Part shown: piece after piece, positions 7,547 through 17,765 of the stretch
Layout: every line of letters starts with the position of its first letter
Position numbering within the stretch: the first letter of the stretch is position 1
From: Nocardioides sp. REDSEA-S33_B3
GTDB taxonomy: Bacteria; Actinomycetota; Actinomycetes; Propionibacteriales; Nocardioidaceae
Direction of reading: 5' to 3'
DNA: 51,529 nucleotides
Assembly: GCA_001627335.1 (NCBI GenBank)
Contig: LUPK01000008.1
Coordinates: forward strand, 1-51,529
Notes under the pieces: generated by a model
Seen by the model: only the letters and a program-made list of their open reading frames with translations
Told to the model about the DNA's origin: nothing
Databases searched by the model: none
Made by a program: the position numbers and the translations under genes

Positions 7547-9004
7547 TCAGTCGCGCAGGCCGCGGGTGCCGTCGACGACGCGGACCAGCCCGGCGCGGGT
7601 GCCGACGAAGGCGGTGCCGGCGGGGCCGATGGTGACCGGCGAGCCGGCGTTCCCGGCCCACGGACCCGTGCCGCCGCGGGCGGCGAAGGCGGTGCGGCCG
7701 GTGCGGGCGTCGAGGGCGGTGAGGTACCACGCGTCCACACCGAGCCAGCTGCGGCGCTTGGTCCAGGCGTAGAGCAGCCCGGTCGCGCGCGACACCGTCG
7801 TGCCAGAGGTGGGGGCGACCTCCTCGGAGGTCCACGCCGTGGCGCACGCGCCGTCGACGACGTCGACCCGCGTGATGCCCCCGGGCGGACGCCGGCCGAG
7901 GACGCCCCGCCACGGGCCGGTCCAGCCGTGCCCGTTGGTCACGACCACCCCCGTGCCACCGACCGCGGTCAGCGCCGCCTCGGTCGCCGACGCGTCGTCG
8001 CCGAACACCTCCTGCCGGCACACCTGCGACCCGTCGACGGCGCGCAGCACCACGACGTGCATCCGCGGGTTGGCGTTGTCGGTCAGCGCCAGCAGCCCGC
8101 CCTCGAGCAGGGTCACGCCGCTGCCGCTGCCGGCATCGAGCTGGCCGGGCTTGCGCCCGCTCCCCGTCTCGTACGCCGCCCGCCAGGTCTCCAGGGGTGC
8201 ACCCGCGCGGGTGACGACCCGGTGGACCGCCTCGACCGTGGTCACGTAGGCACCGTCCCGGTCGACCGCGAGCGGCTGGCTCACCGGTTCCTCGAGCGCG
8301 AGCACGGCCGGCTCGCCCTCCTCGGCGACGACCCCGACGTCGCCGGCCCCGGTGACGAACCACGTCCTTCCGACCGGGTCCACGGCCACCGACACCACGC
8401 AGGCGCCCGCGGGCAGGACCCGGGCCAGGTCGACCGCCCGCTGGGTGACCACGGCTGGCTCGTCGGCGCCGTCGGTGGTGGTGACGTGCAGCAGCCGACG
8501 GTCACCGGTGGCGACCACGAACTCCTCGTCGGTCCCCGCCGCGGGAGGCACGTCGGCGCACGGCTCGGGCAGCGAGGCGGTGGCGACGGGCCGGAGGGTG
8601 CGCGGGTCCAGCACCTTCAGCCGGGCCCCGGAGCGGCTGGTGCACAGCGCGAGCAGCCGCTCGTGGGTGTCGGGCAGGAGGTGGCCGCAGTGCTCGGCGC
8701 CGTACCAGCCGGAGTCGACCTCGACCGACAGCCCCAGCGGGCCCGGCCGGTCGGGCACGTCGGCCGTCGCAGGCAGGGGCTGCGGGCTGAACGGCCGGCC
8801 GGTGTAGCCCGGGGTCACCCAGGCGCCACCGCCCGGCGGCACCGGCAGCCGGCCGTCCGGGACCCGGCCCGGTCGGCCGACCCGCAGCAGGCCACGGGTC
8901 CGGGGGTGCGCCAGCGTGAGGACCGCCGCGAGCAGCACGAGCGGCCCGATGGCGAGCCACAGCGCCGCGACCACCGCCCAGGCGGCCGCTCGGGTCCAGC
9001 GCAC
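7547..9004 (-). CDS. Membrane-anchored beta-propeller (PQQ-like) protein
   Basis: A 485-residue protein of unknown function. One N-terminal membrane segment (about residues 5-30, AAAWAVVAALWLAIGPLVLL) is followed by a long domain. Its blocks are rich in VxVxDxxxG and TGxxxW-like strands (for example LYAWTKRRSW, LTALDARTGRTAF and GTAFVGTRAGLVRVV), as in PQQ/BamB-type propellers. The propeller would lie outside the membrane. The GTG at 9004 is only 5 bases after the stop of the crotonase gene, so the two are co-transcribed and probably translationally coupled. Cysteines at several sites may form disulfides. No enzymatic motif is recognised. Confidence 0.7.
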   Translation of the reverse strand: MRWTRAAAWAVVAALWLAIGPLVLLAAVLTLAHPRTRGLLRVGRPGRVPDGRLPVPPGGGAWVTPGYTGRPFSPQPLPATADVPDRPGPLGLSVEVDSGWYGAEHCGHLLPDTHERLLALCTSRSGARLKVLDPRTLRPVATASLPEPCADVPPAAGTDEEFVVATGDRRLLHVTTTDGADEPAVVTQRAVDLARVLPAGACVVSVAVDPVGRTWFVTGAGDVGVVAEEGEPAVLALEEPVSQPLAVDRDGAYVTTVEAVHRVVTRAGAPLETWRAAYETGSGRKPGQLDAGSGSGVTLLEGGLLALTDNANPRMHVVVLRAVDGSQVCRQEVFGDDASATEAALTAVGGTGVVVTNGHGWTGPWRGVLGRRPPGGITRVDVVDGACATAWTSEEVAPTSGTTVSRATGLLYAWTKRRSWLGVDAWYLTALDARTGRTAFAARGGTGPWAGNAGSPVTIGPAGTAFVGTRAGLVRVVDGTRGLRD

Positions 9005-9009
9005 GGGCG

Positions 9010-9831
9010 TCAGCGCCCCCGCGGACCGAACTCGGGCACCACGCGGGCGAAGGCGGCCTTGCGGGCGACCGCAGTGTTGCGGGCGGCCAGCAGCCAGGCC
9101 TGCTCGACCCGCTCGCGGAAGAAGGTGTAGCGCGGCCCGGCGGTCCAGGTGTCGTCGAAGAGCCGCTTGGCGGCGGCGAGCTGGTCGGGCGAGCGGCCCT
9201 TGAGGTGCTCGGCCATCTCGAGCGCGGCGGCGACGGGGTCGGAGTCGAGGCTGGTGACCAGGCCCAGGTCGCGGGCCTCCTTGCCGGAGACGACCTCGGC
9301 GGTCATCGTGAGCTTCTTGGCGACATCGATGCCGACGAGCTCCTTGAGCGAGCGGACGCCCGACATGTCGGGGATGATCCCCCACTTGCCCTCGAGCACC
9401 GACCACTGCGAGTCGGGGGTGGCGACCCGGAAGTCGGCGGCCAGCGCGACCTGGAGGCCGCCGCCGAGGCAGTGGCCGTGGACCGCGGCGATCACCGGGA
9501 CGGGCAGCCGGCGCCAGGCCCAGCAGGCCTCCTGGAAAGTGTTGGTGCCGCGCCAGGGCCGCGGGACGAACGAGGTCACCACGCGGGCCGGCTGCTTCAG
9601 GACGTGGGCGAAGTCGAGACCGGCGCAGAACGCGTCGCCCTCACCGGAGAGGACGACGGCCCGCAGGGTCCGGTCGCGGCGCAGCGTGCGCGCGGTGGCG
9701 GCCAGGTCGTCGAGGATCTGCAGCGTCAGCGCGTTGAGCTTCTCGGGGCGGGCCAGCCGCACGTGGGCGACGCCGTCGATCACGGTGCAGGTCACGTGGG
9801 AGTTGTCTCGGCTCTCGAGCGGTGAGGACAT
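9010..9831 (-). CDS. Enoyl-CoA hydratase/isomerase (crotonase) family protein
   Basis: A 273-residue crotonase-fold protein. The first oxyanion-hole segment is near residue 70 ([16 protein letters not shown]) and the second near 120 ([19 protein letters not shown]). At the usual catalytic glutamate region it has [16 protein letters not shown], which matches the second subgroup of hydratase/isomerase proteins. Such enzymes hydrate or isomerise enoyl-CoA thioesters in fatty-acid or related degradation. The C-terminal trimerisation helix region is present. The ATG at 9831 has GAGAAT 7 bases upstream; an in-frame ATG at 9840 is an alternative. It is divergent from pgm by 52 bp. Confidence 0.88.
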   Translation of the reverse strand: MSSPLESRDNSHVTCTVIDGVAHVRLARPEKLNALTLQILDDLAATARTLRRDRTLRAVVLSGEGDAFCAGLDFAHVLKQPARVVTSFVPRPWRGTNTFQEACWAWRRLPVPVIAAVHGHCLGGGLQVALAADFRVATPDSQWSVLEGKWGIIPDMSGVRSLKELVGIDVAKKLTMTAEVVSGKEARDLGLVTSLDSDPVAAALEMAEHLKGRSPDQLAAAKRLFDDTWTAGPRYTFFRERVEQAWLLAARNTAVARKAAFARVVPEFGPRGR

Positions 9832-9871
9832 GCGGTGCATTCTCCCACCCCCACAGGCCTCGCGCAGACGG

Positions 9872-9877
9872 CATGAT
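9872..9877 (+). promoter_or_regulatory. -10 element (CATGAT) of pgm
   Basis: CATGAT ends 6 bases before the pgm ATG at 9884, the leaderless geometry seen repeatedly in this window. Confidence 0.4.
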
Positions 9878-9883
9878 CGACCC

Positions 9884-11536
<1,653 letters not shown>

Positions 11537-11539
11537 GGG

Positions 11540-11586
11540 GACCGGAGGGCGTGACGTGAATGGGGTTCACGACAGACCCTCCGGTC
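11540..11586. terminator. Hairpin terminator after pgm
   Basis: The arms GACCGGAGGG (11540-11549) and CCCTCCGGTC (11577-11586) are perfectly complementary. They enclose a second small hairpin, CGTGAA/TTCACG, at 11555-11571. The structure starts four bases after the pgm stop codon; no T-run follows. Confidence 0.65.
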
Positions 11587-11645
11587 GCCGGGCGCGAGGG
11601 TCGTGAGCCACCCGCGCGGATGTGCTGACCCCACGGACTGCCGCG

Positions 11646-11651
11646 TAACAT
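11646..11651 (+). promoter_or_regulatory. -10 element (TAACAT) of the MFS transporter gene
   Basis: TAACAT has a CTGACC-like -35 about 15 bases upstream. A leader of roughly 75-80 bases with an AAGGA site precedes the GTG at 11736. Confidence 0.4.
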
Positions 11652-11735
11652 GATCGACACAATCGAAGAAGCACAGGGTCACACGCGCACTTGGTGGTGG
11701 GTACGGCGCGGACTCGACCGCACCCAAGGACCCTT

Positions 11736-12968
11736 GTGAGCCCCCTCGCCTCCTACAAGCGACTCTTCGACCTCGCCGGCCCCGGCTACGTCCTCGTCGC
11801 CTTCCTCGGCCGGCTGCCACTGGCCATGAGCCAGCTCGGCACCCTGCTGCTCGTCTCCACCGCCACCGGCAGCTACGGCCTCGGCGGCCTCGCCGCCGGC
11901 GCCCTCGCCGTCGCCAACGCGCTCGGCGCACCCGTCGCGGGCGGCCTCGCCGACCGCGTGGGGCAGCGCCCCGTCGTGCTCGTCCAGTCGCTGCTCGGCG
12001 CGGCCGGCCTGGTCGCGCTGGTCGCGCAGGTCGGCGGCTCGACCACCACGACCGTCGTCATCGCCGCGCTCGCCGGCCTCGCGATGCCGCAGGTCGGTCC
12101 GCTGGCGCGGGTGCGCTGGCGGCCGCTGACGCACGGCCGCGCCGACCAGCCTCGCCTGGTCGACGCCGCGTTCGCCTACGAGGGCGCGGCCGACGAGGCC
12201 TCCTTCGCCCTGGGCCCGGCCCTCGTCGGCCTGCTGGCCGTGGCCATCGACCCCAGCGGCGCGCTGCTCGCGGGGGCGGCCCTGCTCGCGGTCTTCGGCA
12301 CCGCCTTCGCGCTCGACCAGTCGGCGGTCCGCACCCACGCCTACGCCCTCACGCACGCGCACCTCGGTGGTGCCGGGCGGCTGCTGAGCGCCGCGCTGGT
12401 CGTCCTCGCTCTGGCCCAGCTGTGCATCGGGGTGCTGTTCGGCGCCACCCAGACCGGGGCGACGGTGCTGGCCACCGCGGCCGGCAACCCGGGCGCGGCC
12501 GGGTTCGTCCACGCCACGCTGGGCGTCGGGAGCGCCGTGGCCGGGCTGGCGACGGCGTACCTCCCCGCCCGGATCGGGTACGAGCGGCGCGCACTCGGTG
12601 CCGCCGTCGCGCTCGTCGTTCTCTCGACCCCGCTGCTGCTCGTGGGCTCGCTGCTCACAGTCACGCTGGCGGTGCTCGCGCTGGGCTGCGCGGTCGCGCC
12701 GTACATGATCGCGGTCTTCACCCTCGGCGAGCGGGTCGTGCCGCCGGCGCGGGTGGGGGCGGCCATGACCGTCCTTGCGAGCGCGACCGGCGTCGGCTAC
12801 GCGCTGGGTGCCTCCGTCGCCGGCCGCGTCGCCGATGCCACCGGCAGCCACACGGGTGCGTTCGCGGTCACCGTCACCACGACCGTCGTCGCGACAGTGC
12901 TGCTCGCGCTCTCGCAGCACCGCCTGGTGAGCGAGAAGCGCGGGGAGCGGGAGCTGGTCCCGGCCTGA
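11736..12968 (+). CDS. Major facilitator superfamily transporter
   Basis: A 410-residue membrane protein with about 12 hydrophobic segments. A loop GGLADRVGQRPVVL between segments 2 and 3 matches the MFS motif A (GxxxDrxGrr). It is probably a proton-coupled exporter of a small molecule; no substrate can be assigned. The GTG at 11736 was preferred to the longer frame from 11691 because AAGGA at 11726-11730 is correctly spaced. It converges on the desaturase gene, 36 bp away. Confidence 0.8.
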   Translation: MSPLASYKRLFDLAGPGYVLVAFLGRLPLAMSQLGTLLLVSTATGSYGLGGLAAGALAVANALGAPVAGGLADRVGQRPVVLVQSLLGAAGLVALVAQVGGSTTTTVVIAALAGLAMPQVGPLARVRWRPLTHGRADQPRLVDAAFAYEGAADEASFALGPALVGLLAVAIDPSGALLAGAALLAVFGTAFALDQSAVRTHAYALTHAHLGGAGRLLSAALVVLALAQLCIGVLFGATQTGATVLATAAGNPGAAGFVHATLGVGSAVAGLATAYLPARIGYERRALGAAVALVVLSTPLLLVGSLLTVTLAVLALGCAVAPYMIAVFTLGERVVPPARVGAAMTVLASATGVGYALGASVAGRVADATGSHTGAFAVTVTTTVVATVLLALSQHRLVSEKRGERELVPA

Positions 12969-12974
12969 TCGGGA

Positions 12975-13003
12975 TCCACGGGGGACCAGCGTCGGCTCGT
13001 GGA
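12975..13003. terminator. Short hairpin between convergent MFS and desaturase genes
   Basis: TCCACG (12975-12980) pairs with CGTGGA (12998-13003) in the 36-bp gap between two convergent genes; a weak bidirectional terminator candidate. Confidence 0.35.
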
Positions 13004-13004
13004 C

Positions 13005-14261
13005 TCAGGCCGCGGCCGACACCTCGGCACGCTCGGCCGCCTGGCGACGGGCCAGCTGCGTGAGCCGGGCCTGGGCCGCACGACGGACCTTGGGGCCCTT
13101 GGTCGACATCGCCCACAGCGTCTTGAGCTGGCTGGGCAGGTTCTTCGGGGTGGTGGTGGCCAGCCAGTCGTTGGGCAGCGAGAGCCGCACGACCTTGTGC
13201 CACGCGGAGTAGACCTGCTGCGGCAGCGGCGCCTGGTGATAGTTCAGGTCGTACTTCTCGAAGAGCGCCTGCACCTTGGGGGCGACCTCGGCGTACCGGT
13301 TGGACGGCAGGTCGGGGAAGAGGTGGTGCTCGATCTGGTGGGAGAGGTTGCCGGTCATCAGGTGCGTGACCTTGCCGCCGGAGATGTTGGCCGAGCCGAG
13401 CATCTGGCGGACGTACCACTGGCCGCGGGTCTCGTCGTCGGGGATCGACTTCTTCTCGAAGGTCTCCACGCCCTCGGGGAAGTGGCCGCACATGATCACC
13501 GAGTGCGACCAGACGTTGCGCACGACGTTGGCCACGAAGTTCGCCGTCAGCGCGCCCACCGCGCCGCCGAGGGGCAGCGCGACGAGCGGGTGCACGACGT
13601 AGTCCTTGGTGGCCTGCTTGCGGATCTTCTTCAGCGTCTTCGACAGGTTCGCCTTGAACTCCTCGCTGCGCTTCTCCTTCGGCACCCGGAGGTTCTTGCC
13701 GAGCTCGAGGTCGTAGGCGGCGATGCCGTACTCGAAGAAGCAGGCGTTGATGAAGTTCCACATCGGCTGGGCGAGGTAGAAGGGCACCCAGCGCTGGTCC
13801 TCGTCGACGCGCATGATGCCGTAGCCGAGGTCGTTGTCCTTGCCGACGATGTTCGTGTACGTGTGGTGGACCTGGTTGTGGCTGTGCTTCCAGCCCTCCG
13901 CGGTCGAGGCGTTGTCCCACTCCCAGGTGGTGGAGTGGATCTTCGGGTCACGCATCCAGTCCCACTGGCCGTGCATGACGTTGTGCCCGATCTCCATGTT
14001 CTCGAGGATCTTCGCGACCGACAGGCCGACGGTGCCGAGCACCCACAGCGGCGGCAGCGCGGAGCCGAGCAGCACGGCGCGCGAGCCGAGCTCGAGCTTG
14101 CGCTGCACGTCGACGATGCGACGGATGTACGCCGCGTCCTTCTCGCCGCGGGAGTCGATGACGTCCTGGCGGATGGCGTCGAGCTCGATGCCGATCTGCT
14201 CGATGTCGGCCTCGGTGAGGTGGGCGGTGGGGTTCTCGGGCTTGCGGGTGATGGTGGTCAT
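13005..14261 (-). CDS. Acyl-CoA/fatty-acid desaturase (DesA3-like)
   Basis: A 418-residue membrane di-iron desaturase. The three histidine boxes are H93-x3-H97 (GHNVMHGQW), H126-S-H-x3-H132-H133 (HSHNQVHH) and H308-x3-H312-H313 (SHQIEHHLFP). Hydrophobic segments lie near residues 60-85 and 225-255. Relatives introduce a double bond into long-chain acyl-CoA or phospholipid acyl chains using O2 and electrons from a reductase. The gene directly upstream encodes a suitable flavin/2Fe-2S reductase, as in mycobacterial desA3 with its reductase partner. AAAGG 8 bases upstream supports the ATG. Confidence 0.93.
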   Translation of the reverse strand: MTTITRKPENPTAHLTEADIEQIGIELDAIRQDVIDSRGEKDAAYIRRIVDVQRKLELGSRAVLLGSALPPLWVLGTVGLSVAKILENMEIGHNVMHGQWDWMRDPKIHSTTWEWDNASTAEGWKHSHNQVHHTYTNIVGKDNDLGYGIMRVDEDQRWVPFYLAQPMWNFINACFFEYGIAAYDLELGKNLRVPKEKRSEEFKANLSKTLKKIRKQATKDYVVHPLVALPLGGAVGALTANFVANVVRNVWSHSVIMCGHFPEGVETFEKKSIPDDETRGQWYVRQMLGSANISGGKVTHLMTGNLSHQIEHHLFPDLPSNRYAEVAPKVQALFEKYDLNYHQAPLPQQVYSAWHKVVRLSLPNDWLATTTPKNLPSQLKTLWAMSTKGPKVRRAAQARLTQLARRQAAERAEVSAAA

Positions 14262-14277
14262 CAGGTCACCTTTCGGG

Positions 14278-14332
14278 TCACCGGGTCTCGAGGCTCGGGC
14301 GTGGCCGCCCTCGCTCCTCGACCAGCGGCGGG
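14278..14332. repeat. REP-like element (family C) between reductase and desaturase genes
   Basis: A copy of the GGTCTCGAGGCTCGGG...CTCGACC element fills the gap between the reductase stop and the desaturase ribosome-binding site. Its 55 bases differ at one position from the copy at 31,501-31,555, which sits in the equivalent place between two dehydrogenase genes. Confidence 0.8.
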
Positions 14333-14337
14333 TCGGG

Positions 14338-15468
14338 TCAGGAGTGGTCGACGGAGCAGGCGCCGGCGGGGGCGCTCACGCAGGTCTGGATCGGGACGCC
14401 GGCCGGGTCGGTCTCGCCCGGGACGGCGACGGTGAGGGCGCCGTTGCGCAGGTCGCGGACGGCTCCCTCCTTCATCGGCAGCACGCAGCCCATGCAGATG
14501 CCCATCCGGCAGCCGCTGGGCATGAGGACGCCGGCGTCCTCGGCGGCGTCGAGGATCGGGGTGGCGCCGTCGGCCTCGACGGTCGTGCCGGAGGCGAAGG
14601 TGACGGTGCCGCCCTCGCCGGGGGCGGCCAGCACGACCGGTCGGAACCGCTCGGTGTGCAGCACCAGACCGTGGGCCTCGTGGTGCGCCTCGAGGGCGTC
14701 GAGCAGCCCGGCCGGCCCGCAGGCGTACGTCGGGCGCTCGGCGAGGTCGGGGACCAGCTCGTCGAGCGAGTCGACGTCGAGCAGGCCGTGGGTGTCGGTG
14801 TGCAGCTCGACCAGCCGGAGCAGCCCGCGGTCGGCGTACGAGCGGATCTCGTCGGCGAAGATGACCTCGGCCTGCGAGAGCGCCGAGTGGATCAGCACGA
14901 TGTCGGTGGCCGGCACCTCGGCGCGGGAGAACAGGTTGCGCAGCATCCCGATGACCGGGGTGATGCCGGAGCCGGCGGTGACCAGCAGCAGCTTGCCCGG
15001 GAGCGGGTCAGGGAGCACGAAGTCGCCGGCGGCCTGGGCCAGGCGCAGCATCGTGCCGGGGCGGGTGCAGCGCACGAGGTGGCCGGAGACCACGCCACCG
15101 TCGATCGCCTTGACGGTGATGGAGATGCAGCCGTCAGGGCGCGGGCCGTGGGTCAGGGAGTAGGTGCGCCAGAGGCGGACGCCGTCGACGTCGACACCGA
15201 CGCGGACGTACTGGCCGGGCACGTGACCGGCCCAGTCGCGACCGGGCTTGACGACCAGCGTCGCGGAGGCAGCGGTCTCGGGGCGGACCTCGACCACGCG
15301 GCCGGAGAGCTCCGCGCCACGGCGCAGCGGGTGGAAGTGGTCGAGCAGGTCGTCGAGGTCCAGCGGCGTGACCGCGGCCTGGGCGAGCGAGCGGGCGCGC
15401 TGGCGCAGCAGCCGGCCGGCACCGCGCTGGCGCGGGGCGGGCAGGGGGAGCGTCGTCATGTCCTCCAT
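14338..15468 (-). CDS. Ferredoxin-type oxidoreductase (FAD/NAD + 2Fe-2S), desaturase partner
   Basis: A 376-residue electron-transfer protein. An FAD-binding barrel carries RTYSLTH (near residue 115), an NAD(P)-binding fold carries TAGSGITPVIGMLRN and YACGPAGLLDAL, and a C-terminal plant-type ferredoxin has cluster ligands C320, C325, C328 and C363. It would pass electrons from NAD(P)H to the desaturase encoded just downstream; the same pairing is known for mycobacterial DesA3 with Rv3230c. The ATG at 15468 gives this length; an ATG at 15459 is equally plausible. It is divergent from a PucR-type regulator. Confidence 0.92.
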   Translation of the reverse strand: MEDMTTLPLPAPRQRGAGRLLRQRARSLAQAAVTPLDLDDLLDHFHPLRRGAELSGRVVEVRPETAASATLVVKPGRDWAGHVPGQYVRVGVDVDGVRLWRTYSLTHGPRPDGCISITVKAIDGGVVSGHLVRCTRPGTMLRLAQAAGDFVLPDPLPGKLLLVTAGSGITPVIGMLRNLFSRAEVPATDIVLIHSALSQAEVIFADEIRSYADRGLLRLVELHTDTHGLLDVDSLDELVPDLAERPTYACGPAGLLDALEAHHEAHGLVLHTERFRPVVLAAPGEGGTVTFASGTTVEADGATPILDAAEDAGVLMPSGCRMGICMGCVLPMKEGAVRDLRNGALTVAVPGETDPAGVPIQTCVSAPAGACSVDHS

Positions 15469-15543
15469 GGTGCTGGCTCATGGCGATAAAGTCCTGTGCC
15501 GACGACGTGAACCGATGAGTGGTTCTTGTTCGGAAGGGACAAA

Positions 15544-16725
15544 ATGCCGCGCTCACTGCCCCGCATGCCCGGCCGTCGCACCGCGGACCACGGGCTGGTG
15601 CTCCCTGCGCGCACCGCCGCACGGCTGCGCGAGGACCTGCCCTCGGTCGCCGAGCAGGTGGTCGCGGCGATCATCGAGGAGGTGCCGGCCTACGAGACCG
15701 CCATGGCCGGCTCGATGGGCGACACCATCCGCAACGCGGTGCAACTGGCCCTCGGCGGGTTCCTGTCCCTGGCCGGCGGTCGTCGCGGCGCCGACCCACG
15801 CACACCCACGGCGCCGGCCGTCGAGGGCGCCTACCAGCTCGGCCGTGGCGAGGCCCGCAGCGGGCGCAGTACCGACGCGCTGCTCTCGGCCTACCGGATC
15901 GGCGCCCGGGTCTCCTGGCGCGAGCTCTCCCGCGGGGCGGTCGAGAGCGGCATGGACGCCGAGACGCTGGCCCGCTTCGCCGAGCTGGTCTTCGCCTTCA
16001 TCGACGAGCTCTCGGCCTCCTCGGCGGCCGGGCACACCGACGAGCTGGCCACGACAGGCCGCGTGCGGCAGCGGCTGCTCGAGCGGCTGGCCGGCCAGCT
16101 GCTCGACGGCGTCTCCGAGGAGGCGGCGCGTGACGCCGCGCAGGTCGCCGAGTGGGCACCGCCGACCACCCTCACCGCCGTCCTGGTCCCACAGGCGCAG
16201 CTGCGCCCGGTGCTCACCGCCGTCAGCGGAGCGACCCTGGCCCTGCCCGAGGCGCCGGGGGTCGAGGAGGCCGGGCTGCTGCTCGTGCCCGATGCGCACG
16301 GTCGGGGTCGCGGTGCGCTGCTGCGCGCCGTGGAGGGCCGCGAGGCGGTCGTGGGACCGGCGCGACCGTGGCTGGAGGTGCGGGCGTCGTACGACCGGGT
16401 GCTGCGTGCGCACGCCGCCGGGCTCGGCCCGGACACCGAGGCCCACCTGCCGGCGCTCGTGCTCGGCGCGGACGCCGAGGCGCGCGCCGACCTGCGTGCC
16501 CAGGTGCTGGCCCCGCTCGCCGACCTGAGGCCGGCCCAGGCCGAGAAGCTCACCGAGACGCTGCGCGCCTGGCTGCTCCACCACGGCCGGCGCGAGGAGG
16601 TCGCCGCCGCGCTCTTCGTGCACCCGCAGACCGTGCGCTACCGCATGGGCCAGCTGCGCGAGCTGTACGGCGACGGGCTGGAGGACCCCGAGACCGTGCT
16701 GGCCCTCACCGTGGCGCTGGCATAG
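15544..16725 (+). CDS. PucR-family helix-turn-helix regulator
   Basis: A 393-residue regulator. An N-terminal RsbR-like helical region (about residues 15-170) is followed by a middle domain and a C-terminal PucR/CdaR HTH near residues 340-393 (REEVAAALFVHPQTVRYRMGQLRELYG). The gene is 75 bp from, and divergent to, the reductase-desaturase operon, so it most likely controls membrane-lipid desaturation; this is inferred from position. GGAAGGG at 15532-15538 lies 5 bases before the ATG at 15544, favouring it over an upstream in-frame TTG at 15526. Confidence 0.85.
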   Translation: MPRSLPRMPGRRTADHGLVLPARTAARLREDLPSVAEQVVAAIIEEVPAYETAMAGSMGDTIRNAVQLALGGFLSLAGGRRGADPRTPTAPAVEGAYQLGRGEARSGRSTDALLSAYRIGARVSWRELSRGAVESGMDAETLARFAELVFAFIDELSASSAAGHTDELATTGRVRQRLLERLAGQLLDGVSEEAARDAAQVAEWAPPTTLTAVLVPQAQLRPVLTAVSGATLALPEAPGVEEAGLLLVPDAHGRGRGALLRAVEGREAVVGPARPWLEVRASYDRVLRAHAAGLGPDTEAHLPALVLGADAEARADLRAQVLAPLADLRPAQAEKLTETLRAWLLHHGRREEVAAALFVHPQTVRYRMGQLRELYGDGLEDPETVLALTVALA

Positions 16726-16726
16726 T
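16721..16726 (+). promoter_or_regulatory. -10-like element (CATAGT) of the GDSL lipoprotein gene
   Basis: CATAGT overlaps the stop codon of the PucR gene and ends 6 bases before the ATG at 16733, so the lipoprotein gene may have its own leaderless promoter as well as read-through. Confidence 0.35.
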
Positions 16727-16732
16727 CGCCAC

Positions 16733-17683
16733 ATGCGCAGCCCCCTGCTCCCAGCCCCGATCCGGGCCCGCTCCCTCGCGCCGGCGCTGCTGCTCGCGCT
16801 GACCGCGCCCGTCCTGGCCGGCTGCGCCGACGACGGGCGCGCCGAGCCGGCCGCCGAGAGCACGTCCGAGGCACCGACGTCCCCCTCCGCGGAGCCGTCG
16901 GTCGGCGCCGGCGAGTACCCCCGCTACGTCGCCCTCGGCGACTCCTACACCGCGGCGCCGCTGGTGCCCGAGACCGACCCGAGCGACGGCTGCCTGCGCT
17001 CCAGCGGCAACTACCCCTCACTGGTGGCCGAGGCGTTCGAGGGCACGGCGCTGGTCGACGTCAGCTGCTCCGGCGCCGACACCACCTCCCTGATCGGCGT
17101 GCAGCGCACCTTCGACGGGGCCGCCCAGCCCGCCCAGCTCGACGCCGTCACCGAGGACACCTCGCTGGTCACGCTCTCGATCGGCGGCAACGACTTCGGG
17201 CTGTTCTCCGCCCTCGTCGGCGGCTGCGCCCAGCTCGCCCAGACCGACCCCGACGGCAGCCCCTGCACCGACGTCGGCGTGGGCGAGTCGACCGAGGTGC
17301 TGGCCAAGATCGAGCAGCGGGTCGCCTCAGCCGTCGAGGGCATCCGCGACCGAGCACCCGACGCGCGCATCCTGGTCGTGGGCTACCCCCAGATCGTCCC
17401 GCAGGGTGACGAGTCCTGCGACGCGCTGCCGCTGGCCGCGGGCGACCTGCCCTTCGCCCGCACCGTCAACGAGGGCCTCGCCGACGCCGTGGCCGGCGGC
17501 GCCCGCAAGGCGAAGGCGGAGTACGTCGACGTCTACGCCCTCACCGAGGGCCACGACATCTGCAGTGACGACCCGTGGATCGCCGGCCGCGACACCGTCC
17601 CGGGCCAGGCGCTGGCCTTCCACCCCTTCGCCGCCGAGCAACAGGCCGTGGCCGAGGAGATCGTGCGCATCCTGCGCGGCTGA
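16733..17683 (+). CDS. SGNH/GDSL-family hydrolase lipoprotein
   Basis: A 316-residue exported esterase or lipase-like protein. The signal peptide ends in a lipobox (LAGC, Cys about 27) followed by a Ser/Pro/Glu-rich linker. The SGNH blocks follow: GDSYTAAP (nucleophile Ser), a block I-like NYPSLVAE, GGNDFG (block III) and HPFAAEQ (block V His). Six or more cysteines suggest disulfides, as in Streptomyces-type secreted lipases. It would act at the cell surface on acyl esters; the substrate is unknown. It starts 8 bp after the PucR gene. Confidence 0.9.
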   Translation: MRSPLLPAPIRARSLAPALLLALTAPVLAGCADDGRAEPAAESTSEAPTSPSAEPSVGAGEYPRYVALGDSYTAAPLVPETDPSDGCLRSSGNYPSLVAEAFEGTALVDVSCSGADTTSLIGVQRTFDGAAQPAQLDAVTEDTSLVTLSIGGNDFGLFSALVGGCAQLAQTDPDGSPCTDVGVGESTEVLAKIEQRVASAVEGIRDRAPDARILVVGYPQIVPQGDESCDALPLAAGDLPFARTVNEGLADAVAGGARKAKAEYVDVYALTEGHDICSDDPWIAGRDTVPGQALAFHPFAAEQQAVAEEIVRILRG

Positions 17684-17696
17684 CCCGCGTCGCCGA

Positions 17697-17760
17697 AAGG
17701 TCACTCACGCACGGCCGAGCCGTCACTCACGCACGCCCGAGAGGTCGCTCGCGCACGGGT
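17697..17760. repeat. Repeat family B: three tandem 22-bp units, inverted relative to 5.5 kb
   Basis: Units beginning TCACTCACGC at 17701 and 17723 and a diverged one at 17745 are spaced exactly 22 bp. They are the reverse complement of the repeat at 5541-5606. The array fills the gap between the convergent GDSL and hypothetical genes. Confidence 0.8.
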
Positions 17761-17765
17761 GGGGC

